A stretch of DNA of 64,000 nucleotides from CAZHNW01 sp942491575 (GCA_942491575.1 CALOBT010000025.1:1550001-1614000); one strand, 5' to 3'; positions 1 to 9,477 are shown, numbered from the stretch's first letter. Made by a program: numbers and translations. The notes: generated by a model from the letters alone, not told the origin.

Positions 1-261
1 CTTTTTCTTTTCATCGTCGTCATTATCATCGTCGTCATTGTTATTATTCGTTTCGCGTTCATCTCTCTGCAATTCTTTCATCATGTGATAGAAACCGATT
101 ACCATCCCGATAACGGTACCCAGTGCCAAAAAAAGAGGTGATTTTTGATATTTATTATCCAGGTAATGTCCGCCATATACAAAAAGAAAAATAGTAATCG
201 CCAGCTGCAATCCAAGGGTTATATGCGTAAAAATTATTTGCGACGATTTTCTTTTCTTCAT
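1..261 (-). CDS. AtpZ/AtpI-family protein (F-type ATP synthase accessory), partial
   Basis: Reading leftward from ATG at 261, 87 codons remain open to the window edge, so the 3' end is missing. Two membrane segments (about residues 12-32 and 43-62) carry the pattern of the AtpZ/AtpI family: LGLQLA, then YGGHYLDNKY, then SPLFLALGTVIGMVIGFYHM. A highly acidic, Asn/Asp-rich tail follows and runs off the edge. A strong ribosome site (AAAGGAG, 6 bases before ATG) supports the start. In this family the gene usually opens the atp operon and helps assembly of the c-ring or Mg transport; the ATP synthase genes would therefore be expected just left of this window. Family assignment is from sequence pattern; the operon is inference. 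Confidence 0.75.
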   Translation of the reverse strand, partial: MKKRKSSQIIFTHITLGLQLAITIFLFVYGGHYLDNKYQKSPLFLALGTVIGMVIGFYHMMKELQRDERETNNNNDDDDNDDDEKKK

Positions 262-451
262 TAATTTCTCCTTTGTTGTTATTCTCCCCTTAAAACAATA
301 ATTGTCAATATAATATGACATTCTTTATTTAAAAAAATTAAATCAACACTGACACTATGACGATAATAATTGAGAACTTAAAAAGGGAATTAGTCTTTCT
401 CTATCATATCCATTCAACGTGAAATAATTTTTATTATAGAAAGGATCAAAC

Positions 452-706
452 ATGCATATATCAATTAATCTAACAGAAAAAGAGAATGAATATATTGCAA
501 ACTGCCCTGAACTGGACATCAACTGCTATGGAGAAAACAGGAAACAGGCAGTACGCAGGATACAGCAGGTAATAGAATTTTATATTCAATCTGCCCGAGA
601 CCTGGGACTGGATGTTGAACGATTTAATGAAGTATCAATTGAAGGAGAAAAAACAAAACCTATTCACAATAATTTGCTGGTACCTATATCAGAAGCCATC
701 AATTAA
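452..706 (+). CDS. HicB-family antitoxin-like protein, orphan
   Basis: This 84-residue protein fits the HicB/UPF0150 fold: an N-terminal beta strand (MHISINLTEKENEYIANCPEL) followed by a GENRKQAVRRIQQVIEFYIQ helix. AAAGGATC lies 7 bases before the ATG. Known HicB proteins neutralise the HicA mRNA interferase, but no HicA-like frame (about 60 residues with a conserved His) is visible in the 190 bases upstream or the 22 bases downstream, and there is no obvious DNA-binding C-terminal extension. It may be a solitary HicB-like protein with another role. The gene converges on the MscS gene with only 22 bases between the stop codons. Confidence 0.6.
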   Translation: MHISINLTEKENEYIANCPELDINCYGENRKQAVRRIQQVIEFYIQSARDLGLDVERFNEVSIEGEKTKPIHNNLLVPISEAIN

Positions 707-728
707 ATATTGGAGGGATGCAACACAG

Positions 729-1817
729 TTAATTCTTCATATGAACATCAAGTTGCGGGAAAGGAATAACTACTCCGCTTTCATTAAATCTACGGTAAAT
801 CAGAAAGTTTACATCACTGATTATTTCGAATCTTCTCTGAACATCCGTTATCCAGACCTCGAGAGTCATATTAATTGATGAATTGTCAAACTTTTCCAGT
901 AAAACCACCGGGGGCGGTTTACTTAAAATTTTCTCATGATCTTCAGCAATGGCAAGAAGTACGTCCCTTGCTGCTTCCGGATTCGATTTGTATGATATAC
1001 CAACTGGAATTTCGATAAGGACATTGTCATCATTCAAGCTCCAGTTAATTACATTTTCGGAAATAAACTTGGAATTAGGAACGACCATCAATATATTTTC
1101 ACGAGTTTTAATCAATGTACTCCTTGCCTGAATACGATCAACGGTGCCGCAAATTTTGTCCACCTCCACATAATCACCAACCTTAATGGGACGCTCCAGC
1201 AGAATAACCACACCGCTTATAAAATTACTCGCGATATTCTGCAGACCGAAACCAACGCCAACCATCAGGCCGGCACCGATCGTTGCGAAAACAGATAGAT
1301 TTATACCATTAACCTGCAAGCCAATGATAACACCTGTTGCGATTACAAGATATTTTACGAAATTATCCAGTATATTCTGCACACCAGGATCGATATTTGT
1401 GTTGGGATACACATCTTTTCTCAACAGCAGGCTTGTATAACGTGCAACAAATACTGATACTGAAACTATAATAAGAAGAAGTGAGATTGAAATAATGGAT
1501 ACCGGTGAAGAGCCAATATGGAAAAATGGCTTAAACAAAAGAAGGTAAAAGTAATATATAACTGATTGTTTGATACCCGCGAGCCTGAGCCCAAGAGAAA
1601 GACCTCCCGCCAGAAGGAACAGGCGAAGGACCGATTCAACAAGAAAAGTACTTTTCCCGAAAAACTCCCAGAATGCGGCCAATCGTTTTCTCAACACGCC
1701 GATTAAGATCCTGCCCAGAAAATAACCAGTCAATGTCGAAAGGATTACCTGAAGAGAAATAAGGGGCGTAATCTGAATTGAACCTATTGTAAAGATGACT
1801 GTATTCAAAAATATCAT
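729..1817 (-). CDS. MscS-family mechanosensitive ion channel
   Basis: A 362-residue membrane protein with four to five hydrophobic segments. Residues about 176-210 form the pore helix and hinge typical of MscS (ATIGAGLMVGVGFGLQNIASNF, shortened here to its key glycines and alanines, ending FISGVVILLERPIKVGDYVEV), followed by the beta domain and a C-terminal alpha/beta domain. Channels of this family open under membrane tension and release solutes during hypo-osmotic shock. No clear ribosome site precedes the ATG at 1817, and an intrinsic terminator lies 12 bases upstream of it, so expression may depend on read-through from the upstream ppiC-type gene or on a weak promoter. Family call is secure; gating and ion selectivity cannot be read from sequence. 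Confidence 0.9.
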   Translation of the reverse strand: MIFLNTVIFTIGSIQITPLISLQVILSTLTGYFLGRILIGVLRKRLAAFWEFFGKSTFLVESVLRLFLLAGGLSLGLRLAGIKQSVIYYFYLLLFKPFFHIGSSPVSIISISLLLIIVSVSVFVARYTSLLLRKDVYPNTNIDPGVQNILDNFVKYLVIATGVIIGLQVNGINLSVFATIGAGLMVGVGFGLQNIASNFISGVVILLERPIKVGDYVEVDKICGTVDRIQARSTLIKTRENILMVVPNSKFISENVINWSLNDDNVLIEIPVGISYKSNPEAARDVLLAIAEDHEKILSKPPPVVLLEKFDNSSINMTLEVWITDVQRRFEIISDVNFLIYRRFNESGVVIPFPQLDVHMKN

Positions 1818-1828
1818 AGAAATTAATA

Positions 1829-1859
1829 AAAAGAGAGGAGTAAAAAACTCCTCTCTTTT
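1829..1859 (-). terminator. intrinsic terminator after the PpiC-type gene
   Basis: Inverted repeat AAAGAGAGGAGT / ACTCCTCTCTTT with a five-base A-rich loop. On the minus strand it lies 7 bases past the stop of the PpiC gene and is followed by a T-rich run, as expected for a rho-independent terminator. Confidence 0.75.
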
Positions 1860-1865
1860 CTATTT

Positions 1866-3257
1866 TTATTTAACTTCTTCGAGTTTATCTTCAAAAACGG
1901 TAAAGCTGTTCTTTGCAAGCATTTGCTTTTCCCAGTTTCTTCGTTTTGCCGCCTTTTTTCTATTGTGCAGCATAAATTCTATTTTTTCTTTCACTTCATT
2001 GAAAGGCTTAACGTCCATCTTCTTTTTTGACTTATCTTTTTTGTTACGTGCCATTCTTCTCTTTTTATCTTTTTCATATTCTTCACGGACCTCTTTTGGA
2101 GTTACCGTAATTCCCTGAAGAACAACATCATTTTTATAAGCATTTGCAAGTGTATATTCGAAATAAGCATTCCATTCTTTCTGAAATTTTTCTTCCTTTA
2201 CTATACCTTTTTTAACAGCTTCTCTTGCCATAAGTTTTTCATTAAAAATTTTCGTAGAAAAACCACGTTTCTTTTTATCGTCAAAAGACAATTTTTTTCT
2301 TCCTGAGGACACCCTTTTTTTGTCAATAAATGCTACTAAATCATTCAGATCTTTTACAAGGAATGATTGATCACCTATTTTAAAAACAAGAGCCTGAGGA
2401 TTCCTGAAATTAACCTTTTCGATATTATTCTCAACGTCTTTAGCTTCGAATAGCTTTTTCTCAAGATCCCGAGCAGAATTTGCCTGGAGTCTATTCACCA
2501 GACGTTTTGCCTCTTTTTCATCTTTGATAATACCTTCGATATTACCATTTGTTAATTCAACTTTATCTTCGGCTTTAATTATGTAGAGGGCATTGCGGAT
2601 TATTATCGCCTCTTTTGTGAACTCACCCTTGTTCAGTTTAAAGGCTGCATCCATAAATTCCTTATCACGCATCCCCAGTGTGAGATACCCGATCTGTCCG
2701 CCTTTCTTTTTTGAATAATCATCTGAGTGTTTTTTGGCAAGGGCCGCAAAATCACCCCCTTTATTCAATTCTGCAATAATCTTAACAGCTTCTTCTTTTC
2801 GTTTCTCGACAGCTAATTTCAATTCTGCATCAGAAAGTTTTTGTTTTTTGTTTTTTATAATCTTGTAATTTTTTACGCGAAGCTTGATAATACTGACATT
2901 CACTGCGTTTTCTTTAAAGGAAACATCTTTCCTCATGTTTTTTCTAAAACTATTTGCAGTAAAGTTATCCTTAACGAGAGATAAAATTCTCTGAAAATCT
3001 TCAGTTTTATCATAGTTGGCTTTTTTTGCCTCAGCAACACTCAATTTATCGAGTGCAATTTGATTTAGTTTTGTTTTTTGTTTTGCCTTACTCTTCAGAA
3101 CAACCTTTTTGGAAAGATGACGGGCTTCGATCCACCCGTAAAATTCTCCCCTGGTAATTTCGCCGCCAGTGAAAGATGCAAGTACATCACTATCACTTTT
3201 ACATCCTGAAATCAGAAAAGACAAAGCAAGCACGCTTAAAAGGACTATTTTCCTCAT
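1866..3257 (-). CDS. peptidyl-prolyl isomerase (PpiC/SurA/PrsA type) lipoprotein
   Basis: 463 residues beginning with a lipoprotein signal: hydrophobic residues 4-15, lipobox LISGC with Cys19. A parvulin (rotamase) domain covers about residues 155-235, with GGDFAALAKKHSDD, GGQIGYL and FKLNKGEFT, the normal PpiC motifs. The flanking helical regions are extraordinarily rich in Lys, as in PrsA/SurA-type chaperones. The protein should be anchored to a membrane facing the periplasm and assist folding of exported or outer-membrane proteins. AAAAGGAG sits before the ATG. The next upstream gene on the same strand encodes an outer-membrane barrel protein, a possible client. Residues after 330 match no domain I recognise. 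Confidence 0.85.
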   Translation of the reverse strand: MRKIVLLSVLALSFLISGCKSDSDVLASFTGGEITRGEFYGWIEARHLSKKVVLKSKAKQKTKLNQIALDKLSVAEAKKANYDKTEDFQRILSLVKDNFTANSFRKNMRKDVSFKENAVNVSIIKLRVKNYKIIKNKKQKLSDAELKLAVEKRKEEAVKIIAELNKGGDFAALAKKHSDDYSKKKGGQIGYLTLGMRDKEFMDAAFKLNKGEFTKEAIIIRNALYIIKAEDKVELTNGNIEGIIKDEKEAKRLVNRLQANSARDLEKKLFEAKDVENNIEKVNFRNPQALVFKIGDQSFLVKDLNDLVAFIDKKRVSSGRKKLSFDDKKKRGFSTKIFNEKLMAREAVKKGIVKEEKFQKEWNAYFEYTLANAYKNDVVLQGITVTPKEVREEYEKDKKRRMARNKKDKSKKKMDVKPFNEVKEKIEFMLHNRKKAAKRRNWEKQMLAKNSFTVFEDKLEEVK

Positions 3258-3346
3258 CAGTCACTCCTTTTTATTTAATATGGGGGTACTTTACTATTAA
3301 ATGGAGTTTAAATTGTCAAATTTAATTTAATTTTTAGGATCAGAAA

Positions 3347-4438
3347 TTACCACTGGGACCGAATGCCCAGTGAAATATTGATATCTCTACCATTTCGAAG
3401 ATCAACCATTGACTCAAGTGTTAACTGGAAGGCAAACAGGTCCATTTCGAGTCCAATAATATATAACGGCAAAATATACTTCGGCTTGAATTTATTAACA
3501 GAAAGAACCTGCACCGTAGCTACGGTATTAACCCCACCAGTACCGGTAATTGCAGTATCATAATCAGTATCATCTGTAGTGGCATCCCCCGTGGCCTGAA
3601 GAGTAACATCGAAGGAACCGAAGTTTATGGCGGTTCCGAATCCGGTATACAGGTTGAATATAAAGAAGAAATTAACATATACCAGGGCCTGGGCATTAGC
3701 GGCTGCCAGAAAGTAGCTGATTGATCCGGTGTAACTTGGTTCAAATTCAAGTTGAATATCCTTTGGAAATGGAGCCCCCGTGCCGGGATCTATGGTAATG
3801 GCATCCAGGGGATAGTTATAGGCGCCGGAAAAATCAATCTGGCCGTACATTGCGTCCCCTCCCGCAGTGAGGGTGATTCCTTCGAAATTGAACACACCGG
3901 GCATCAGTGTCTTTCTTTTTACCAGGTTATACCTCAGTTTTCCACCGAAGGAATAGATATTCATCTTATCAAGGGTTAAAATACTGTAATTGACAGGGGG
4001 ATGGTAAAAACCGGTACTGTAGACGAAAAATTTTCCAAGAACGTCCAGTCCCTTGCCGAGGCCAATGCCGAAGTTGATTACCGGATTCAATCCGAAGCCG
4101 GGAAAAACATCTTCCTTATTAGGGGTGGCGCTGTCAAAACGATGCATATTGGTGAGGCCGGAATTGAAACTTATTCCAATAAAAAGATGCGGAAGGCTGC
4201 CGATATAACTGGAACCTATGGGGTAACCGGCAATATTGCCAAGGGCGTATGCATTGGCGATGGCGGGGCCGAAATTTCCAGAAAGAGTATCAATAGCTCC
4301 TGTTATATCCGTAAGTCCATCCGTGGGGATATCCGCGGCGTTTGGACCTGTAACATTAATTGTGGTGCCGCCATAAAGATAGCCCGAGGTAAAAACTATA
4401 CATATCGAACAAATAAGTATAAACTTTATTTTTTTCAT
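3347..4438 (-). CDS. predicted outer-membrane beta-barrel protein, unknown function
   Basis: 363 residues with an N-terminal signal peptide (positively charged MKKIK, hydrophobic core 6-18, small residues near 22). The body alternates short hydrophobic and polar strands rich in Gly, Tyr and Phe, contains many Asp/Thr loops (an especially Thr/Asp-rich loop near 285-305), and ends in ISLGIRSQW, a terminal aromatic residue typical of BAM-assembled barrels. I do not recognise the family; an early segment with Asn-Ala-Tyr-Ala-Leu-Gly repeats and SLPHLFIGISF reminded me of spirochaetal surface proteins, but I cannot support that. It lies 89 bases upstream of the PpiC lipoprotein gene on the same strand, so they could be co-transcribed. 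Confidence 0.7.
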   Translation of the reverse strand: MKKIKFILICSICIVFTSGYLYGGTTINVTGPNAADIPTDGLTDITGAIDTLSGNFGPAIANAYALGNIAGYPIGSSYIGSLPHLFIGISFNSGLTNMHRFDSATPNKEDVFPGFGLNPVINFGIGLGKGLDVLGKFFVYSTGFYHPPVNYSILTLDKMNIYSFGGKLRYNLVKRKTLMPGVFNFEGITLTAGGDAMYGQIDFSGAYNYPLDAITIDPGTGAPFPKDIQLEFEPSYTGSISYFLAAANAQALVYVNFFFIFNLYTGFGTAINFGSFDVTLQATGDATTDDTDYDTAITGTGGVNTVATVQVLSVNKFKPKYILPLYIIGLEMDLFAFQLTLESMVDLRNGRDINISLGIRSQW

Positions 4439-4574
4439 TGTGTTAACAGCGATATCGGCCCCTCATCAAATGGTTGATCTCAATTTGATATAAATCGGAT
4501 ACTAAAGCAATCAAATTTTAATCCGACTACTGTATATACCCATTTTTATGCCTGCTGGGCAAAATCCTTAAATT

Positions 4575-5360
4575 TTATTCTGCCAAATTCATTTCAATTT
4601 GAGCATATGCAGAATGATTATGTATCGACTCCATATTTTCTGACTCAACGGAAAACCAGATAATCCCCTTCATCTTCTTCAGTTTTTCCGCAGCATTTCG
4701 CACAATATCTTCGACAAAGACGGGATTTTCATAGGAACGTTCTGTTATATACTTTTCATCTTCCCTTTTCAGGATTGAGAAGATATCTGAACTTCCGGAA
4801 CTTTCTGCAATTAGAATAAGGTCTTCAATCCATACCTTATCACGGGCTTTTATCGCAACAGAAAGAATGGATCGCTGATTATGTGCTCCATATTGAGAAA
4901 TCTCCTTGGAACAGGGACATAGAGAAAGGACGGGGACCTTGACTTCCAGCAGGTAAAAATCATCATCGGAATTTGCCACGAGGCGGCTGGTATATTCCAT
5001 TTTGGCCTTTTCCCGTGAAACAGGGGCTTCCTTTGTGACAAAATATGGAAATTCTATCTCAAAATGTGCAGTTTCTGCGTCAAGCTGCTCTATCATTGCC
5101 TCCAGGATCTCCCGTATATTCAGGGTACTGATGCCTTTACGGTAACGGTTGAGAATTTCAATAAACCTGCTCATATGTGTACCGCGGAAATGATGAGGAA
5201 GGTTTACATACATGTTTACACGTGCCACAGTATGCTGCTCTCCCTGGTCCTTGTCAAGGACCACAACCGGATAGGAGATATCCTTAACACCGACTTTGTT
5301 TATAGCCAGATTTCGATGATCCCTTTCGGACTGCACATCTTTTAAATCTTTCTTATTCAT
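4575..5360 (-). CDS. folE2: GTP cyclohydrolase FolE2 (type IB)
   Basis: 261 residues with the FolE2 signature: FRGTHMSRF near 58-66, VPVLSLCPCSKEIS with Cys148 and Cys150, and YGAHNQRS (His160). The enzyme opens GTP to 7,8-dihydroneopterin triphosphate, the first step of folate and of queuosine-type deazapurine synthesis. Unlike zinc-only FolE (IA), FolE2 enzymes work with several metals and are often favoured when zinc is scarce. No FolE is visible in the window. The gene follows map on the same strand after 134 bases. Length is normal for the family and the start has no serious competitor. Confidence 0.93.
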   Translation of the reverse strand: MNKKDLKDVQSERDHRNLAINKVGVKDISYPVVVLDKDQGEQHTVARVNMYVNLPHHFRGTHMSRFIEILNRYRKGISTLNIREILEAMIEQLDAETAHFEIEFPYFVTKEAPVSREKAKMEYTSRLVANSDDDFYLLEVKVPVLSLCPCSKEISQYGAHNQRSILSVAIKARDKVWIEDLILIAESSGSSDIFSILKREDEKYITERSYENPVFVEDIVRNAAEKLKKMKGIIWFSVESENMESIHNHSAYAQIEMNLAE

Positions 5361-5494
5361 AATCTTCCTTCCCGTCTGTATGCATTATAGACAAAATACA
5401 TTCAGATGGCAAAAGTTTTTCTTGTAATTTTACAGGTATCTATTGTACCGATGGGGATAAGAATGCAGCATGATATAATTTGGCAAGTTTATTT

Positions 5495-6253
5495 TCAGGA
5501 AGTAAGAACAAGAGGGCCATGCCCGGTTACGGCTACGGTTTCTTCATACTGTACCGCACATGCTCCATCGGAAGTTTTAAGTGTAAAATTATTCCGGTCT
5601 TTCACAATATCACCGTTGCCGGAAGTAATTGCCGGCTCTACAGCAAGAACCAGTCCCTCCTGCAAAAAAATTCGGTGACCACTGTTTTTATAATGTGGCA
5701 CCTTTGGAGCTTCATGGAGAGCAAATCCAACGCCGTGCCCTGTGAGACTGGCTATAACACGAAATTCAGTCCTGCATATTTCTTCATCTATTGCATTGCC
5801 GATACTTTCAAGAAATTGCCCCGGCATAATAACGGAAAGAGCCTTACGGAAGGCCTTTTTTACCGTTTGAGCGAGAAGAAGCCCCTCAGGAGACACACTG
5901 CTGACCGTAAAGGTTCTGCAGGCATCGGCAAAATACCCCTTCTGCACCACGCCGATATCCACTTTTACCACATCTCCGCCGAGGATATATCTTTTTTTAG
6001 ATGGTATGCCGTGAGCCACTTCATCATTAATTGAAATACAGGAGGAGTAGTTATATCCATGGAGGGTCTTGAAGGCAGAACGGGCCCCTGTCCGGTTAAT
6101 AATGCCGTCAACAAGGGAATCGAGTTCCCAGGTACTCATCCCCTCCATGGAGAGGGAATCGAGATACCTGAAAACATCGGCACAGATTGCACCGGCTTCC
6201 TCAATTCTTTTGATATCATCAGGTGTCTTTAGCCTGATGCCACTTGAAATCAT
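5495..6253 (-). CDS. map: type I methionine aminopeptidase
   Basis: 252 residues, normal length for a bacterial Map without a zinc-finger extension. All five metal ligands are visible: Asp99 (KVDIGV), Asp110 (FADACRTF), His173 (TGHGVG), Glu206 (VEPAI) and Glu237 (QYEETVAV), with the substrate-site His81 (VAHGIP). It removes the initiator methionine from nascent proteins in the cytoplasm. It starts 18 bases after recA ends, on the same strand, so the two are probably one transcript; this arrangement is unusual, since map is more often near secY/adk or rpsB. Confidence 0.95.
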   Translation of the reverse strand: MISSGIRLKTPDDIKRIEEAGAICADVFRYLDSLSMEGMSTWELDSLVDGIINRTGARSAFKTLHGYNYSSCISINDEVAHGIPSKKRYILGGDVVKVDIGVVQKGYFADACRTFTVSSVSPEGLLLAQTVKKAFRKALSVIMPGQFLESIGNAIDEEICRTEFRVIASLTGHGVGFALHEAPKVPHYKNSGHRIFLQEGLVLAVEPAITSGNGDIVKDRNNFTLKTSDGACAVQYEETVAVTGHGPLVLTS

Positions 6254-6271
6254 ACTTCCTTACCCCATTTA

Positions 6272-7366
6272 TTACTGTGGGGCCTCTTCCGGCTGTTTAT
6301 CTTCGATCTTCTTATCTTCAATCTTCTTATCTACGGATTTTTTCTTAACATCCTCTTCTTTTATCAATCCCGTAGCCAGTTTGACTTTTTCTTCAACATC
6401 CTGAGCGATGGCAGTATTTTCGGAGAGGAAACGTTTCGCATTCTCTCTTCCCTGGCCGATCCTCTCTTCGCCATAGGAATACCAGGTTCCGGCTTTTTTA
6501 ATAATGTCAAACTTCACGCCTAGGTCAAGAATACCGCCTTCACGTGAAATACCTGAACTATACATAATGTCGAATTCTGCCTGCCTGAATGGAGGAGCTG
6601 TTTTATTCTTTACCACCTTTACCCTGACACGGTTACCAATTGCCTCGTCACCGGATTTAAGTGTTTCGATTCGGCGGATGTCCATCCTCACGGAGGAATA
6701 AAATTTCAGGGCATTTCCACCGGTAGTCGTTTCGGGGGAACCGAACATGACACCAATTTTATAACGGATCTGATTTATAAAAATAACGGATGTTTTTGAC
6801 TTTGCGATTACCCCGGTGAGTTTCCTCAGGGCCTGGCTCATGAGACGCGCCTGAAGCCCCATATGAGCATCTCCCATGTCACCGTCAATCTCCGCTTTCG
6901 GTACCAGGGCCGCTACGGAGTCGACTACCACGAGATCAACAGCACCGGAACGGACCAGCGCCTCAACGATTTCGAGGGCCTCCTCTCCCGTATCAGGCTG
7001 CGAGACCAGAAGTTCATCGGTGTTTACCCCGAGTTTTGCAGAATAGATGGGGTCAAGGGCGTGTTCCGCGTCAACAAATGCTGCAACCCCGCCGGCCTTC
7101 TGAGCCTGGGCAACGACGTGAAGAGTCAGGGTTGTTTTCCCTGAAGATTCGGGGCCATATATCTCAATAACCCTTCCCCGGGGAACCCCTCCGATACCAA
7201 GGGCCACATCCAGTTCCAGTGAACCCGTTGGAATAGATGCTATTTGAACCCGGGCGTTTTCATCACCAAGTTTCATTATTGATCCCTTGCCGAACTGCTT
7301 CTCTATCTGCATAATTGCCGCATCAAGGGCCTGGTTTTTCTGATTAAGTTCTTTCTGGTCAGCCAT
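6272..7366 (-). CDS. recA: recombinase RecA
   Basis: 364 residues. Walker A GPESSGKT at 71-78, the MAW region, Walker B LVVVDSVAAL, and the DNA-binding loop regions (NQIRYKIGVMFG, TTTGGNALKFYSS) are all intact. The C-terminal tail after about 330 is a charged, low-complexity stretch with a repeated KKIEDK element, longer than usual. RecA forms filaments on single-stranded DNA for recombination and triggers LexA self-cleavage. AGAGGTG precedes the ATG. I could not identify an SOS box upstream because the spirochaetal LexA motif is not one I can apply with certainty. Downstream partner: map. Confidence 0.97.
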   Translation of the reverse strand: MADQKELNQKNQALDAAIMQIEKQFGKGSIMKLGDENARVQIASIPTGSLELDVALGIGGVPRGRVIEIYGPESSGKTTLTLHVVAQAQKAGGVAAFVDAEHALDPIYSAKLGVNTDELLVSQPDTGEEALEIVEALVRSGAVDLVVVDSVAALVPKAEIDGDMGDAHMGLQARLMSQALRKLTGVIAKSKTSVIFINQIRYKIGVMFGSPETTTGGNALKFYSSVRMDIRRIETLKSGDEAIGNRVRVKVVKNKTAPPFRQAEFDIMYSSGISREGGILDLGVKFDIIKKAGTWYSYGEERIGQGRENAKRFLSENTAIAQDVEEKVKLATGLIKEEDVKKKSVDKKIEDKKIEDKQPEEAPQ

Positions 7367-7629
7367 TTTGCACCTCTTATTAAGAAAATATTCCTGCTCT
7401 CTTTATTAAGGTAACGAATTAGAGACGGGAAAATTTAATTTTTTTCATCATAATTTATGTCGTATTATTTCAATATGAATGCAAGCATTTTATCCGGATG
7501 CCCTTACCTCTTCGACTCCGGAAGTCAAGGATGCCTGCTTAACGCATATTTAGTACATTATTTATATCGCAGGATATGTCAAGAAGATTTACTATATTTT
7601 TGTGTAGTTGTTGAAGAAAGTGACAAGGT

Positions 7630-7698
7630 AAAAGTAGCAAGGAACAAGTTCGTCAATCTGTGGTGGCAAACTTGTCCCTTTTACATTGCTGCTTTTAA
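7630..7698. repeat. imperfect inverted repeat 3' of leuA; rest of 7367-7698 has no gene
   Basis: Arms AAAAGTAGCAAGGAACAAGTT (left, broken into AAAAGTAGCAA and GGAACAAGTT) and AACTTGTCCC ... TTGCTGCTTTT (right) pair with two mismatches and an eight-base bulge. It abuts the leuA stop. It could terminate leuA or be a remnant of a small mobile repeat; a related purine-rich imperfect repeat lies at 10570-10645. The remainder of this 332-base spacer holds the recA upstream region and no coding frame I believe. Confidence 0.4.
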
Positions 7699-9282
7699 TT
7701 AAAGGGCGACGTTATGAACCTTTCCGGTCATATCACCCACTTTTTTCATATATTCGATCTTGTTCAGGGCATCCACGAAGGACATGATCCCCGCAATGGA
7801 TATATCAACATTCATTCCTGTTCCAAATACCTTCAATTCTTTACCGTTAAATTCTTCCACAACCGTTGCGGTTACTTCAGAAAGGGCATCAGAACCTCCC
7901 GTGATGGCCACAAGGTTGAAAGATTTCAGGTAGGCATTGGTACCGGTAATCATTTTGACAGCTTTTATTCCGGCATCAACACCACCATTACCATGGGCAA
8001 CTTCAAAGATATCCTCCCTGTTAGTTTCATGGTCCTTAATGGTGACCATCGCCATGGGTGGAGAAAACATCCCCGTGGATATCTGTACATTCTGCACCTT
8101 GTACCGGCGCCGCTGTTCTTCCTTGAACATGGCCTCCCCGATAAGGGCCACCAGATCCTCGTCGTAGACCTGCTTTTTGCTGTCCGCAAGGGTTTTGAAG
8201 AGTTTAAAAAACCGGTCCAGTTCCTCCTGTGTAAGTTCAAAACCGAGTTCCTTTAAACGGGTCAAAACCGCATGGCGCCCTGAGTGTTTACCGAGTACCA
8301 GGGTAGATTTGCTGATACCGACATCTTCCGGCTTCATGATTTCGTAGGTCATGGAATTCTTTAAAACGCCATCCTGATGAATTCCTGATTCGTGAGCAAA
8401 TGCATTATCCCCCACAATGGCCTTATTGGGCTGCACGGAAACACCTGTAATATTGGTAAGCATTTTACTGGAAGCCATTATCTGCTTCGTATTCAAAGTT
8501 GTCTCAACGCCGTAGATATTTTTCCTGGTTTTAAGGGCCATGACAATCTCTTCCATGGCGGTATTACCGGCACGCTCGCCGATACCGTTAACGGTACATT
8601 CAATCTGCCGGGCTCCCGCCTCGATCGCCGCGAGTGAATTCGCCACTGCAAGTCCCAGGTCATTGTGGCAGTGCACAGAGATAATCGCATCATCAATGTT
8701 GGAAACATTATTAAAAAGATATTTTATGATTCGATAAAATTCCGAGGGTACGGTATAACCGACGGTATCGGGAATATTTACAGTGGTGGCCCCCGCTTCT
8801 ATGACATCGTGAACCATGGTGGCAAGGTATTCCATATCACTGCGGGTTGCATCCATTGGAGAGAATTCAACATTATCAGTGAATTTCTTTGAATAGGTTA
8901 CCGCCTCAACTGCAAGATCAAGGACTTCCGCACGGGTCTTTTTGAACTGATGTTCAATATGAATATCAGAACTCGATATAAATGTATGAATCCTTGGATT
9001 TTTCGCCTTTTCGAGGGCCTTTACTGCGGCATCAATGTCCTTTAAATTTGCACGGGCGAGACCCGCCACCTGAACATTTTTAACACGTTCAGCAATTCTT
9101 TTAACTGCATCGAAATCCCCGTCGGAAATAACGGGAAAACCCGCCTCGATAATATCAACCCCGAGTCTTTCAAGCTGTTCCGCAAAACGGAGTTTCTCTT
9201 CAATATTCATGCTGAAGCCGGGTGACTGCTCCCCGTCCCTTAAAGTGGTGTCAAAAATATAAATCTTATCTTTATTACTCAT
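7699..9282 (-). CDS. leuA: 2-isopropylmalate synthase
   Basis: 527 residues. The N-terminal HMGL-like TIM barrel carries DTTLRDGEQSPG at 11-22 (catalytic Arg/Asp), the metal-binding SVHCHNDLGLA and the GIGERAGN loop; the C-terminal LeuA dimerisation/allosteric domain (from about 390) holds leucine-feedback elements such as GGSDALSEVT. It condenses acetyl-CoA with 2-oxoisovalerate, the committed step of leucine synthesis. GGAGA lies 8 bases before ATG. No leuBCD follows; the gene stands alone. The 5' leader contains a leucine-rich peptide and a terminator (see 9417-9561), so transcription should be attenuated when leucine is plentiful. Confidence 0.95.
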   Translation of the reverse strand: MSNKDKIYIFDTTLRDGEQSPGFSMNIEEKLRFAEQLERLGVDIIEAGFPVISDGDFDAVKRIAERVKNVQVAGLARANLKDIDAAVKALEKAKNPRIHTFISSSDIHIEHQFKKTRAEVLDLAVEAVTYSKKFTDNVEFSPMDATRSDMEYLATMVHDVIEAGATTVNIPDTVGYTVPSEFYRIIKYLFNNVSNIDDAIISVHCHNDLGLAVANSLAAIEAGARQIECTVNGIGERAGNTAMEEIVMALKTRKNIYGVETTLNTKQIMASSKMLTNITGVSVQPNKAIVGDNAFAHESGIHQDGVLKNSMTYEIMKPEDVGISKSTLVLGKHSGRHAVLTRLKELGFELTQEELDRFFKLFKTLADSKKQVYDEDLVALIGEAMFKEEQRRRYKVQNVQISTGMFSPPMAMVTIKDHETNREDIFEVAHGNGGVDAGIKAVKMITGTNAYLKSFNLVAITGGSDALSEVTATVVEEFNGKELKVFGTGMNVDISIAGIMSFVDALNKIEYMKKVGDMTGKVHNVAL

Positions 9283-9416
9283 TTTCTGTCTCCATTATAG
9301 TATTTCAATTTTCACATATGCCGGAAAACCGGCACTGCGCTGATTATCCATGTCTCTCATGAAAGAATAAACGGGAATCGCATCCCTTCCACCTCCGGTT
9401 CTTTGCCAGAATTATC

Positions 9417-9454
9417 AAAAAAAAAGGCCGTCACTTTTTTCGTGACGGCCTTTT
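9417..9454 (-). terminator. leucine attenuator terminator in the leuA leader
   Basis: Perfect 9-bp stem GGCCGTCAC / GTGACGGCC with a 7-base loop, extended by A/T pairs, followed on the minus strand by nine T. The 5' arm and loop (9439-9447) can instead pair over 9 bp with 9476-9484, the stop-codon region of the leader peptide, giving an antiterminator. It sits about 135 bases before the leuA start. The hairpin is symmetric enough to work also on the plus strand. Confidence 0.85.
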
Positions 9455-9477
9455 GGTTTATTTTCTATTACAGGGCA

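Noticed and set aside
612..878. Plus-strand frame overlapping hicB-like gene and the mscS end
   Set aside because: Out of frame with two better genes, no ribosome site, composition unlike neighbours.
4001..4477. Plus-strand 158-codon frame opposite the outer-membrane protein gene
   Set aside because: Antisense shadow; the minus-strand frame has signal peptide and barrel features, this one has none.
7457..7702. Plus-strand 81-codon frame in the recA-leuA spacer
   Set aside because: No ribosome site or motif, Cys/Tyr-rich random composition, and it spans the inverted repeat at the leuA end.
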